DNA of 64,000 nt from Paenibacillus pabuli (GTDB taxonomy: Bacteria > Bacillota > Bacilli > Paenibacillales > Paenibacillaceae): positions 372,001 to 436,000 of the forward strand of contig NZ_JBDOIO010000004.1 in assembly GCF_039831995.1 (NCBI RefSeq), read 5' to 3'. Below, in pieces: positions 42,206 through 51,325 of this stretch; position 1 is the first letter of the stretch; each line of letters starts with the position of its first letter. The position numbers and the translations under genes were made by a program. The notes under the pieces were generated by a model. That model saw only the letters and a list, made by a program, of their open reading frames with translations. It ran no database searches and had not been told where the DNA came from.

Positions 42206-42922
42206 ATGGAACCCAAAGTTTCAATTGTCATCCCGTTTTACAACTGTGCTTATATTGAGCAGGCTGTTCACAGTGCTCTGAACCAGACATATCCTCATAT
42301 CGAAGTTATTGTGGTGGATGACGGATCTACGCAGCATGTGGAGAAGCTGGAACCAATTATGGATCGCATTACGTATGTTCGGAAAAAGAATGGTGGGACC
42401 GCAACAGCCCTGAATGCAGGTATTGAACGGGCGTCGGGAGACTATTTCGTCTGGCTCAGCTCGGATGACGTAATGCTGCTGGACCGTGTGGAGAAGCAAT
42501 TAAAATTTATGCTTAAGGTAAAAGCCTCTTTTTGTCACGGAGCCTACCACTATGTCAATGCAAACAGTGAATGGATGGATACGGTACAGCCAGAGGTAGG
42601 CAGCCGTCTGGAGATGCTGCAGGTGCTGCTCGAAGGCTGTCCTATTAACGGCTGCACCGTGATGCTGGAGATGGATGCATTTCGGAAGTTCGGCATGTTT
42701 GACACGGAGTTCCGCTATACGCATGACTATGAGATGTGGCTGAGATTATTTCCGGTCTACGAGCTGTTCTATTTCAACGAGCCCTTGATGTGTTACCGGG
42801 TTCATGATTCGATGGGAACCAAAAAACACTTTGAAGCATTAAAAGCCGAGATGGAATTGGTTCAGGCCAAACATCGGCCGATTCTGCTCAACCTGCTGCA
42901 GATCGGCGGTTATTGGCAGTAA
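42206..42922 (+). CDS. GT2 glycosyltransferase B, paralog of A
   Basis: 238 residues from ATG after AAAGGGGAGG. Same length and same motifs as glycosyltransferase A (VSIVIPFYNCAYIEQAVHSA, VDDGSTQHVEKL, ASGDYFVWLSSDD, NGCTVMLEMDAF, YTHDYEMWLRL), so it is a tandem duplicate. A 180-bp gap separates them without a terminator. The two probably add neighbouring or alternative residues of the same glycan. Confidence 0.82.
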   Translation: MEPKVSIVIPFYNCAYIEQAVHSALNQTYPHIEVIVVDDGSTQHVEKLEPIMDRITYVRKKNGGTATALNAGIERASGDYFVWLSSDDVMLLDRVEKQLKFMLKVKASFCHGAYHYVNANSEWMDTVQPEVGSRLEMLQVLLEGCPINGCTVMLEMDAFRKFGMFDTEFRYTHDYEMWLRLFPVYELFYFNEPLMCYRVHDSMGTKKHFEALKAEMELVQAKHRPILLNLLQIGGYWQ

Positions 42923-42968
42923 TTATGGAGGGGATTCGACGATTTAAGGGTGAAAAAGCACGTAAAAG

Positions 42969-43026
42969 AGAGAGCATTTCATCTGGATCTCCCCAGTTGT
43001 GGGGCCAGTGGGGATGCTCTCTTTTT
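42969..43026 (+). terminator. Terminator of the forward glycosylation genes
   Basis: AGAGAGCAT pairs with ATGCTCTCT around an inner CCCC/GGGG stem, followed by five T. Confidence 0.75.
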
Positions 43027-43095
43027 GCATTATTCAGATTGTTCTTCAACGGAAATAACCCTCTTGTACCAAGAGGGTCAGCATCCCCGATATCA

Positions 43096-43266
43096 TCAAT
43101 CATTAGAAGACATAATAGCCATGGCTTCCGGGTCAGGCAAAGTGTACTCCTTGGGAAGCCTTTCTACCAAGGCATTCATGATCTCGTAGTTCACTTCAAT
43201 GTGCGGCGTAGAGACAGGGACGGAAAACCAGCCATTATATAAATCACTCGGTACGAGCAGGGTCAT
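43096..43266 (-). CDS. Short protein coupled to the GT4 gene
   Basis: 56 residues. The ATG at 43266 overlaps the stop of the GT4 gene (ATGA) with GGAGGGCATCC upstream. Sequence: TLLVPSDLYNGWFSVPVSTP, then VNYEIMNALVERLPKEYTL. No known domain. The coupling and the clean reading frame make it a real gene in my view; a role with the upstream glycosyltransferase is likely. Confidence 0.55.
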   Translation of the reverse strand: MTLLVPSDLYNGWFSVPVSTPHIEVNYEIMNALVERLPKEYTLPDPEAMAIMSSND

Positions 43267-44501
43267 AGCGGATGCCCTCCTTTTTGGATCGCTTCTTGAT
43301 ATACCTGTAGCGTACGCATGCCCATTTCTTCCAGGGAGCGGTATTTCTCTGCCCAAGCCTTAGCCTGTTCACCAACCCGCTGACGGGTGGCATCATCCTG
43401 CAAAAGGGCGTTCAATAGTGCACTCAGGGAGTCCACATCCTGCGGCGGAACGACCCAACCGGTATGAGCAGGCTCAACCATCTCTGGCATGCCTGCCGTG
43501 CCGCTTACGATGACAGGAAGTCCGGCAAGCTGGGCCTCCGTAACCGAGAAGGGCTGCGTATCCTGCAGGCTGGGCTGAACATAAATATCGGCGCGGCGCA
43601 GGAACGAAGGGATGTTGTCCAATTTGCCCCAAAATACGATGTCTCCTCCGATGCCAAGATCATTGGCTTGGGAACGCAGGTCTTCCATTAAATTTCCTTC
43701 TCCCGCAATCCAGCAGACCCAATCGGAGCGCGCTTGCTTCAGACTGGCCAAAGCCCTGATCAGCACATGAACGCCTTTGATAAACTCCAGTCTGCCTGTG
43801 AAAGCAATGACTTTTTTGCCTGACGGTGGGCGCTGACGGAACTTGACCGCGGCCTGGGCACGGTAGGCAGGAAGGTCGACTGCATAAGGAATAAGGCGGA
43901 ACTTCTCTTCAGGAACCTGCAGTGATGTCAGTGTACTCTTGATCCAGCGGCTGGAGACCAGAATCAGCTCGGACTGTGCGGCGCTGCGCTGCTCCAATGA
44001 GAGGAAATAGCGTCCGCGTCTGGACTGCAAATACGCTGGAAGAGTGAGCTGCGGATTGGAATTCTGCTCATCATAAAAGGCTTCTCGTGCAAGTGCACCG
44101 TGATAGCTGGTAACCAGGGGGGTGTTATTCTTCAGAATCCGTTTCATCGCCACCGCTGCAACGGGATCCTGTGCGTGAATGATATCGTACTGATCTACAC
44201 CCAGATAGGCAGCAGCCATTTCAAATGCATATCGGTTCAGTTCGTAGTACGCCAAAAGAGAGTCGGCTGTGAATTGCGGCAGAGCGGTTGGATTGAGCTT
44301 GGCTTGCAGCATGGGCCAAACGTTATCCTTGGAAAAGGTCCGATTCAGGTTACGGATGTAAACCTCATTTTTCGCGCCGTTTGTTCCCATAATATCGACT
44401 TCGACGCCAAGTGCCATCAACCTGTCAGCGAGCTGTTTTACATAGGTCCAGATACCTCCCATATGTGTAAGCTCCCAGTAGGTCACGAGCAGAACTTTCA
44501 T
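43263..44501 (-). CDS. GT4 glycosyltransferase
   Basis: 412 residues from ATG 44501 after AAGGAGGTACTT; the open frame further upstream has no ribosome site. GT-B enzyme: WELTHMGGIWTYVKQLADRL at the N-terminus, HAQDPVAAVAMKRIL, ITGRLEFIKGVHVLIRAL-like second half (AFTGRLEFIKGVHVLI) and QPFSVTEAQLAGLPVIVSGTAGMPEMV. On the opposite strand to the main glycosylation run but of the same theme. Divergent from the small protein gene at 44682. Confidence 0.82.
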   Translation of the reverse strand: MKVLLVTYWELTHMGGIWTYVKQLADRLMALGVEVDIMGTNGAKNEVYIRNLNRTFSKDNVWPMLQAKLNPTALPQFTADSLLAYYELNRYAFEMAAAYLGVDQYDIIHAQDPVAAVAMKRILKNNTPLVTSYHGALAREAFYDEQNSNPQLTLPAYLQSRRGRYFLSLEQRSAAQSELILVSSRWIKSTLTSLQVPEEKFRLIPYAVDLPAYRAQAAVKFRQRPPSGKKVIAFTGRLEFIKGVHVLIRALASLKQARSDWVCWIAGEGNLMEDLRSQANDLGIGGDIVFWGKLDNIPSFLRRADIYVQPSLQDTQPFSVTEAQLAGLPVIVSGTAGMPEMVEPAHTGWVVPPQDVDSLSALLNALLQDDATRQRVGEQAKAWAEKYRSLEEMGMRTLQVYQEAIQKGGHPL

Positions 44502-44681
44502 AAGTACCTCCTTATCACGGCCTGCACAGGCGGTTCTGCTATCCTTGTATTCTATGAAATAATCTGTGCCAAAGGCCGGGCAAGGCGGTACATCTGTCAA
44601 AAATGGGTGAATACAACTGGCATAGGATGTAGGGCAGCATAAACTATTTATAGGTCGTACAAAGCAGAAGGAGGCACAAGT

Positions 44682-45041
44682 GTGGGCGCATATGTAATGG
44701 AAGTTCATGAGGGCATGCTTCAAACGGCTGTTCCAGTTAAGTACGTAGATGTGGAGGTTGCATTCGTAGGGGATGATGGGGCAGATGTATATGTCGGGGG
44801 GATCAGCCCAACCAGTGGAGAACTGTATCGGCATATCTTTCATATTGGAGCAGAGTCGACCGGCAGCAGCCATAACCACATTATTCATGACCTTGACGTT
44901 TCATCCTCCTTGTGGGAACTGCGAATTGTCAGCAACAAGAGCAGGCCTTATCATCTGGCGGTGCGGGTGTATTGCAGAAGCGCTTGTGGGCAGACGCTGG
45001 GTGTGCTCTCCGAGCACCAGATGATTAAGCTGGCGGACTAG
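44682..45041 (+). CDS. Hypothetical protein, beta-rich
   Basis: 119 residues from GTG after AAGGAGGCACAA. Predicted mostly beta strands (VPVKYVDVEVAFVGDDGADVYVGG, then HNHIIHDLDV and YHLAVRVYCRSACG). No signal peptide. Family not recognised. Divergent from the GT4 gene with 180 bp between. Confidence 0.55.
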   Translation: MGAYVMEVHEGMLQTAVPVKYVDVEVAFVGDDGADVYVGGISPTSGELYRHIFHIGAESTGSSHNHIIHDLDVSSSLWELRIVSNKSRPYHLAVRVYCRSACGQTLGVLSEHQMIKLAD

Positions 45042-45147
45042 TTAAGCGATTCCCAATTTGGAAAACGAACCAAATCGAAGGAGCAGGAAATAAGCCTGTT
45101 CCCTTTTTTGGTGTTCTTTTATACTGAATTTTACATAATAAAATAGC

Positions 45148-45175
45148 TTGACAGTAAAGGTATTTTCATTAAAAT
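45148..45175 (+). promoter_or_regulatory. Sigma-A promoter of the DHA2 multidrug exporter
   Basis: TTGACA at 45148 and TAAAAT at 45170 with a 16-bp spacer. Three operator-like palindromes begin 14 bases after the -10 box. Confidence 0.7.
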
Positions 45176-45188
45176 AAAACCATGATTA

Positions 45189-45226
45189 AAACAAAAGTTT
45201 AAAACGATGGTTTAAAACATATGTTT
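45189..45226. promoter_or_regulatory. Three tandem AAAC-N4-GTTT operators
   Basis: AAACAAAAGTTT (45189), AAACGATGGTTT (45202) and AAACATATGTTT (45215) are three identical-form dyads spaced exactly 13 bp. They lie at and after the expected transcript start, so a bound repressor would block the exporter gene. Probably a TetR- or MarR-type site; no such regulator gene is adjacent. Confidence 0.75.
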
Positions 45227-45295
45227 GAATCAGTCGTGATTATAAGGCTGCTCGCGAGGGAAAGTTGCCTCCAAGCCGGAAAAGAGAGTGGACAA

Positions 45296-46780
45296 ATGAA
45301 ACAACAAACAGCAGTCAACCAGAATCCGGAGGAGTTTTCGATCAAAGCGATTATCCTTCCGCTCTTGGCCATTATTGTAGGTATGATCATGGTCATTCTG
45401 GACAGTACTGTCGTGAACGTCGCCATTCCGAATCTCGTGCAGTATTTTGAGACGGATCTGAAGACAATTCAGTGGACTGTAACGGGCTATACCTTGGCGC
45501 TGTCGGCAGTTATCCCATTAGCTGGATGGCTCACGGACCGTTTCGGTGCCAAAAGAGTCTTTTTGTTCACAATAGCCATGTTTACACTGGGATCGGTACT
45601 ATGCTCGATTGCACAGTCCCCCGAACAATTGATTGTGTATCGGATTATTCAGGGTCTTGGCGGAGGAATGGTGGCTCCCATTGGGATGGCTATGGTTTTT
45701 CGTCTGGCTCCGCCCGAAAGAAGAGGCTCGATCATGGGCATGCTCGGAATTCCAATGCTGCTGGCTCCTGCACTGGGACCGGTATTGTCCGGCTGGTTTA
45801 TTCAATCCCTCAGCTGGCATTGGATCTTTCTGATCAACCTGCCAATTGGAATTGCTGCTTTTATTCTATGTATCAAATTTCTGCCTGATACGGACCGTGG
45901 AAGAACTCCTGCGCTGGACCTGCTTGGCATGATTCTTGCCCCGATTGCATTCTCTATGCTCGCCTATGGTGTGAGTGAGGGAGGCACAAGTTGGACCTCC
46001 ACTTCAACACTGACAGGTGTTATCGTTGGAGGAGTGGCGTTGATTCTATTCATCATTGTTGAGATGCGTCACCAAAATCCACTACTGGAACTCAGGGTAT
46101 TCAAATCATCCGATTTCACACGAGGCATTATTTTGGCATGGGTGTCACAAATTGCTTTGTTTGGGGCCATGATTTTGATTCCTCTTTATCTGCAACAGAT
46201 CAAAGGCTACACCGCTTTGGAAACAGGATTAATCCTACTGCCACAAGCTTTGGCATCTGGTGTAGGCATGCCGCTTGGTGGCCGTTTGTTTGATAAAATC
46301 GGGGCGAGACCACTCGCTTTCGTGGGTCTGGGTATCATCTCGGGGGCACTGTTCATTTTGTCTTCCATTACTTCTGAGACGGGCCTGGGTCTGATTATTC
46401 TTAGTCTCGTGATGATGGGACTCGGTATGGGTCTGTCCATGATGCCGCTAAATACGCATGTGCTAAACGCTGCTCCGCGCAAATTGGTTGGTCGGGTCAC
46501 ACCACTTACCGCTGCTGCGCAACAAGTGGTTGTGTCTTTTGCAGTCGCTGGCTTGACCGGATTCCTGACCTCACGAATTGCGACCAATACAACGGCTACG
46601 GATGGTGCATCGGTCATTAAGGGTCTCGTGTCTGGATTCAACGACACGTTCTTCCTGGCTGCGTGCATTGCATTGTTTGGTTGTTTGCTCAGTCTTATTC
46701 TGCGCAAACCAAAACGCATGCAGCAAGAAACGCTTCAGACTGGGGATGATCCGGATCCGGCCATGATGATGGGGCACTAA
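45296..46780 (+). CDS. DHA2-family (EmrB/QacA-like) multidrug MFS exporter
   Basis: 494 residues with 14 predicted helices. DHA2 motif D1 (MVILDSTVVNVAIPNLV), motif A (GWLTDRFGAKRVFL), motif B (YRIIQGLGGGMVAPIGM) and motif C-like ALGPVLSGWFI. Drug/proton antiporter of the MdtP/LmrB type. I start it at ATG 45296; the frame is open further upstream. Substrate unknown. It is a single-gene unit inside the glycosylation region, with its own regulated promoter and terminator. Confidence 0.85.
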   Translation: MKQQTAVNQNPEEFSIKAIILPLLAIIVGMIMVILDSTVVNVAIPNLVQYFETDLKTIQWTVTGYTLALSAVIPLAGWLTDRFGAKRVFLFTIAMFTLGSVLCSIAQSPEQLIVYRIIQGLGGGMVAPIGMAMVFRLAPPERRGSIMGMLGIPMLLAPALGPVLSGWFIQSLSWHWIFLINLPIGIAAFILCIKFLPDTDRGRTPALDLLGMILAPIAFSMLAYGVSEGGTSWTSTSTLTGVIVGGVALILFIIVEMRHQNPLLELRVFKSSDFTRGIILAWVSQIALFGAMILIPLYLQQIKGYTALETGLILLPQALASGVGMPLGGRLFDKIGARPLAFVGLGIISGALFILSSITSETGLGLIILSLVMMGLGMGLSMMPLNTHVLNAAPRKLVGRVTPLTAAAQQVVVSFAVAGLTGFLTSRIATNTTATDGASVIKGLVSGFNDTFFLAACIALFGCLLSLILRKPKRMQQETLQTGDDPDPAMMMGH

Positions 46781-46825
46781 TGGAGCATCTGATTTCATAA
46801 ACTTAATTCCAGTCTCTGTGTTGGA

Positions 46826-46858
46826 GGCAGTTCAGAACCTGTTCTGAACTGCCTTTTT
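46826..46858 (+). terminator. Terminator after the multidrug exporter
   Basis: GGCAGTTCAGAA and TTCTGAACTGCC form a perfect 12-pair stem around CCTG, followed by five T. It can also end the convergent GT4 gene. Confidence 0.88.
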
Positions 46859-46863
46859 GCGGT

Positions 46864-47937
46864 TCATGAGAAGATGCTCAAGGCTGTCATCATTTCCCGG
46901 AAGGAGGTAGCGTACCGATCCGGTGAGAATGAGGCGGCCATGTGTTCTCTGCCCTGTGCACGGATATATTCACGTAACTTGTGATTATGCATGAGTTCGA
47001 CCGCTTCATCTACTGCGGCATTTACGTTGCCCAGAGGATAGAATTTTCCCGTTTTGTTATGGGTGATAAAGGAACGTACCCCGTCCGAATCGGTGCTGAG
47101 TACCGGGCAGCCGCAGCTGATCGCTTCTGCAACGGCATAACCAAAGCCTTCAAGAAGGGAAGTTGAGAGCATAATTCCTCCAGAAGCCGCAATCATGGAG
47201 TAAAATGTGGGCATCTGGGAGTGAGGAACATTAACAAATATGCCGATGCGATCCTCTAAACCATATTCAGCCAGCATATGACGAAACATCGCTTCGTCTT
47301 CAGGATTGGCCAAGCTGGGATCATGAAACAGCCATAGTCTGGCTTCCGGGATTTTTTTGATGATTTTACTGGATATGCTCAAGTATTCGCGCCAATTTTT
47401 GTTGTGTTCCAGCCGCCCGACCCAAGCCAGAACGGGGTAGGGTGGAGAGTCTACGGGAACGGGAGCAAACGTATCGGTGTCGAGCATATTGGGGATAACA
47501 AACCGGTGCAGCCAAGGACAAATATGAATAAACATATCCAGCAAATGATCGGTAGGAGGCAGAACAGCAGCATTACAATGTGCCTGGAGGTAAGGAATCG
47601 CCATCTGAACCGTTTCCAGTGCCTGATCTCGCGTTCCGAGACCCTGGGCTTCAAATATAATTCGTCCCGTATATCCGAGCCCTCTCAGTCTTCCAGGCAT
47701 GGAAATATCCGAAGTCACAATAATGGCGTCATAACGCTGACTGTGTATCAAAAAACGGATTTCTTCATCATTGGACGCGGTGAAGACCGGAGTGCCGCTG
47801 GTGTTCTGCAATCCCGAGCCTGTGTAGAGATACAATACATGCGCTTCAATGCCATGACGTTGCAGAACGGCTGTCCGCAATCGGTTCAAGGTATCCACGC
47901 CACCGCTTGGTACAAAAAACGTGAATAATACTTTCAC
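46864..47937 (-). CDS. GT4 glycosyltransferase
   Basis: 357 residues from GTG 47937 after GAGGGTGAACC. GT-B fold: FFVPSGGVDTLNRLR at the N-terminus, EAQGLGTRDQALETV, then WVGRLEHNKNWREYL and SLLEGFGYAVAEAISCGCPVLSTDSDGV with the E-x7-E motif. It may extend the glycan made by the forward cluster. It stands alone on the minus strand between the exporter and the Gld-like operon. Confidence 0.8.
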   Translation of the reverse strand: MKVLFTFFVPSGGVDTLNRLRTAVLQRHGIEAHVLYLYTGSGLQNTSGTPVFTASNDEEIRFLIHSQRYDAIIVTSDISMPGRLRGLGYTGRIIFEAQGLGTRDQALETVQMAIPYLQAHCNAAVLPPTDHLLDMFIHICPWLHRFVIPNMLDTDTFAPVPVDSPPYPVLAWVGRLEHNKNWREYLSISSKIIKKIPEARLWLFHDPSLANPEDEAMFRHMLAEYGLEDRIGIFVNVPHSQMPTFYSMIAASGGIMLSTSLLEGFGYAVAEAISCGCPVLSTDSDGVRSFITHNKTGKFYPLGNVNAAVDEAVELMHNHKLREYIRAQGREHMAASFSPDRYATSFREMMTALSIFS

Positions 47938-48172
47938 ACGGTTCACCCTCTGACTTTTGTGCAGGAACTCAACCTCCTGTACTCTATGGTACGTTGCCCC
48001 AATGCACAGGGTGTGGGTGAAACCTAAGTTGTTCACACTTTAGACACATTTTTTTAATCTTTCTTTTAAGTGTCATTAAGCTGGGTTTAGGATAGAACCC
48101 GTAAGATACAAGGAACTTCCCGTGTAGACCATCTGGATGCTTGATGGAACACGGGTATTTTAACGGGAAAGG

Positions 48173-49213
48173 ATGAATAATGTGCTCGAAGTGAAACAGG
48201 TCAGCAAAGAGTATGATGGACGGCGCGGCGTGCATCAACTGGATTTCACAATGGAGCGCGGTGAGATTGTTGGTTTTCTGGGACCCAATGGTGCCGGCAA
48301 AACCACAACGATGCGCATGATTACCGGTTACCTGCAGCCCACTGCCGGTTCGATTGTGGTGGATGGCCAATCTGTGCATGATCAGGGCAGGGCTGTTCGT
48401 TCCAAGATTGGTTATCTTCCGGAAACTCCGCCGCTATATCCGGACATGACGGTCCAGTCCTATCTGAAATTTGTCGCGAAACTGAGAGATGTTCCAGCAC
48501 GCGAGATTAAACTGCGGGTCAGTGAGATGGTCAGCAGGCTGGGTCTTCAGGAACGGGAAAAACAACTGGTGCGCGGATTATCCAAAGGTTATAAACAGCG
48601 CCTGGGACTGGCAGGAGCCATTATCCACAAACCTGATCTGCTCGTACTTGATGAACCTACATCGGGCCTGGACCCGAATCAGATTATTGAGATTCGTGAT
48701 CTGATTCGGGAACTCGGCGAAAATCATACCGTGCTGCTCAGTACGCATATTTTGCCTGAAGTAAGCACGTTATGTAACCGGATGCTGATTATTAATCAGG
48801 GACAGCTTGTACTCGACGGCTCACCACAACACTTCGGTTCTTCGATGGGGGATCAGTTTAAGGTATCCATTGAAGTTAAGGCAACGGAGCAGCAACTACA
48901 AAACTTGCTGACACCTTGGGAGAAGGTGAGGAGTGAAGTCATTCAACCTTCCGACGGAAACGGCGGCACAGAGCAGCAGGAAACGGTCAAAATGCTGCTT
49001 ACCGGAGAGTCACCCGACGATTTCCGGGAAGAGCTGTTCTATCTATTATCTGGAGCGGGACTGCCCATCCTGGAAATGAAGAAGGAAAATCTCAGCCTGG
49101 AGCAGATATTCCTGAAGCTGACTACAACGGAATCAGACGCTGAGTCATCCGGTACGAATGACCTGGTGATGGAAGAATCTGCGGATTCTCCTACAGAGGA
49201 GGAATCCAAATGA
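48173..49213 (+). CDS. ABC exporter ATPase (GldA-like)
   Basis: 346 residues. Walker A GPNGAGKTT, Q-loop YLPETPPLYPDMT, signature LSKGYKQRLGLAGA, Walker B LLVLDEPTSGLDPNQ and H-loop STHILPEV. The last 100 residues form an acidic regulatory tail (EESADSPTEEESK). ATG 48173 overlaps its ribosome site, so GTG 48182 may be the true start. It works with the next two genes in a GldAFG-type exporter. Confidence 0.82.
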   Translation: MNNVLEVKQVSKEYDGRRGVHQLDFTMERGEIVGFLGPNGAGKTTTMRMITGYLQPTAGSIVVDGQSVHDQGRAVRSKIGYLPETPPLYPDMTVQSYLKFVAKLRDVPAREIKLRVSEMVSRLGLQEREKQLVRGLSKGYKQRLGLAGAIIHKPDLLVLDEPTSGLDPNQIIEIRDLIRELGENHTVLLSTHILPEVSTLCNRMLIINQGQLVLDGSPQHFGSSMGDQFKVSIEVKATEQQLQNLLTPWEKVRSEVIQPSDGNGGTEQQETVKMLLTGESPDDFREELFYLLSGAGLPILEMKKENLSLEQIFLKLTTTESDAESSGTNDLVMEESADSPTEEESK

Positions 49214-49926
49214 GACGAATGATGGCTATTTGCAATAAGGAACTTCAGGCCTATTTTTTGTCACCCACATCCTATTTCGCCTTCGCGGTCTATGTGCTGA
49301 TGACAAGTTTATTGTTTTACTCCAGTTTCGTTTATTACCAGCCAAGTATTGTGGATTATCGCCTTGTCCTGGGTGATACGTTATCCATGCTGCTGTTTGT
49401 GGTGCCTTTATTAACCATGAGACTGGTTGCTGAGGAATTCAGGCAGGGAACAGATGAGCTGCTGCTGACCTCTCCGGCTCGGGTGACGGAAGTGATATTT
49501 GGTAAGTATCTGGCCTCTCTGGTCATTCTGATCGTGCTTATTCTGTGCAGTCTGGTCTATCCGTTCTTTATGTCGTTCTTTGGAACGTTGGATCTGACTT
49601 CAGTTTGGCTGTCAGCGCTGGGGCTCTTCTTCTTGGGTGGCAGCATGATGGCGATTGGATTGTTTGCTTCAACCTTATCCCAGCATCAGATGGTGTCTGC
49701 GGTGGCCGGTTTTATTATTTTGCTCGTATTGTGGATGCTTGATTCATTCGCAGGCAATACCGGGTCTGCGTTGCAGCAATGGCTTGATCCATTTGCACTG
49801 ACGAACCGTTTTGACAGCTTCACGAAAGGTGTACTCAGTGGTCCGGATATCTTGTATTATGTGACGCTATCGGGCGTATTCCTGCTGCTGAGCATTCAAA
49901 TCGTGGAACGGAAGCGGTGGAGGTGA
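49210..49926 (+). CDS. ABC-2 type permease (GldF-like)
   Basis: 238 residues, six predicted helices with MRRMMAICNKELQAYFLSPTSYFAFAVYVL at the start, which is typical of GldF/ABC-2 permeases. Overlaps the ATPase gene by four bases. The substrate is unknown; outside gliding bacteria this set is found in Firmicutes as a presumed exporter. Confidence 0.8.
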   Translation: MRRMMAICNKELQAYFLSPTSYFAFAVYVLMTSLLFYSSFVYYQPSIVDYRLVLGDTLSMLLFVVPLLTMRLVAEEFRQGTDELLLTSPARVTEVIFGKYLASLVILIVLILCSLVYPFFMSFFGTLDLTSVWLSALGLFFLGGSMMAIGLFASTLSQHQMVSAVAGFIILLVLWMLDSFAGNTGSALQQWLDPFALTNRFDSFTKGVLSGPDILYYVTLSGVFLLLSIQIVERKRWR

Positions 49927-49930
49927 GAAG

Positions 49931-51325
49931 ATGAAAAAATGGTTAAGTCATACCAATAGTACGGTATTGTCTGTAGCGGTCATCGGTATTTTTATTTTGC
50001 TTACGCTGTTTCTGAATTCACTTAGCGGATTTCAGCTGGATCTGACGGCAAACAAACAATACACGTTATCAGATCAGTCTCTGACGGCGATCAAAGATGT
50101 AAAGGATGACGTGAGTATTAAGGTATTAACGGTGGAGAACGCCAATAATACTGTCTTAAATCGTGAAGTGACAGACATGGTTCAGGAGTATACCAAACGA
50201 AACAGCAAGCTGAAGATGGAACAATATAATCTGACACAAGAACCAACGCTTGCTTCGAAGTACGGCATCACAGGCAGTTCCATCGTACTGGAGCAGGGAG
50301 ATCAGTATAAAGTCATTGATATCGCAAGCCTGTTTACAGCGGTCGGGGATGGCAGTGATGGGTCATACCAGTTTACGGGGGAGGAAAAACTAACACAGGC
50401 TCTGATGAATCTGTCTTCCACCAAAACGAAGAAAATGGTATTCCTGACAGGACATGAGGAACTTGGTCTGGATCAGTTGACCACACTTCGTTCCTCCCTG
50501 GAGCAAAACAATATTACAACAGAAGAACTGCAGCTCAATCAGGCGGGAGTGGTTCCCGAAGATGCGGATCTACTCGCGATCATTGGCCCGCAGCGTGATC
50601 TCAGTGATGCTGAATTAAAAGCTATTCGAACCTATCTGAGCAATGGTGGGAAGTTGATGTTGTCCCTCGGTTTTGTAGAGGATATGAAATCCAGCTGGAA
50701 AAACATTGACACACTCATGGCGGATTATGGTGTTGTCGATGAACATGCCGTAATGGTGGACAACCAGCAGGCAAGTACGATGGGGCCGTTATGGGTTGTA
50801 CCGGAGTACGGTACGCATGCAATTACAGATAAACTGTCCGCAAGCCAGTTGTACCCGATGTTATCCCTGTCGATTGCCCTGACGAGCAAGGAACAGGAGA
50901 AATATACACTGTCACCTCTGATTCAATCTTCGGATGACAGTTATGGCGAGACGAATATTGAAGGTTTGCTGCAGAACGAAACAGCGAATGATCCGGATCA
51001 GGATATACAGGGACCTGTGGAGCTAGGATATGCAGCAGATACGACCGAAGGCAAACCGAAAGCCGTGATCCTGGGGTCATCCATTTTCATGCAGGATTCG
51101 GAGATCGGAAATGGCGGAAACCGTGATTTCATTTTGAATATCGTCAATTATTTAAGTGAAAAAGAAGACGGATTAACCATTCGTCCGCGTGTGCAGGCTG
51201 GTTATGAAGTGGCTTACCTGAATGGTGAGCAGGCCAGAACGATTTTCTTCGTTGCCATTGTGGGTTTCCCGCTTATCTTTGTTATCATAGGTGTATTCTT
51301 ATGGTGGAGGCGCAGACGCGTATGA
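49931..51325 (+). CDS. GldG-like membrane-anchored protein
   Basis: 464 residues. N-terminal helix at about 13-33, extracytoplasmic ABC_transp_aux domain (LTANKQYTLSDQSLTAIKDV, then KKMVFLTGHEELGL and LSNGGKLMLSLG), C-terminal helix near 435-457 ending in RRRR. Partner subunit of GldF. It overlaps the DUF4340 gene (ATGA). Confidence 0.8.
   Translation: MKKWLSHTNSTVLSVAVIGIFILLTLFLNSLSGFQLDLTANKQYTLSDQSLTAIKDVKDDVSIKVLTVENANNTVLNREVTDMVQEYTKRNSKLKMEQYNLTQEPTLASKYGITGSSIVLEQGDQYKVIDIASLFTAVGDGSDGSYQFTGEEKLTQALMNLSSTKTKKMVFLTGHEELGLDQLTTLRSSLEQNNITTEELQLNQAGVVPEDADLLAIIGPQRDLSDAELKAIRTYLSNGGKLMLSLGFVEDMKSSWKNIDTLMADYGVVDEHAVMVDNQQASTMGPLWVVPEYGTHAITDKLSASQLYPMLSLSIALTSKEQEKYTLSPLIQSSDDSYGETNIEGLLQNETANDPDQDIQGPVELGYAADTTEGKPKAVILGSSIFMQDSEIGNGGNRDFILNIVNYLSEKEDGLTIRPRVQAGYEVAYLNGEQARTIFFVAIVGFPLIFVIIGVFLWWRRRRV

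Noticed and set aside
48160-48172. TTAACGGGAAAGG upstream of the Gld-like ATPase resembles the repeat 5' arm
   Set aside because: The CTAAC start and the CGATAG part are missing and no other element part follows; it is the ribosome-site region of the gene.
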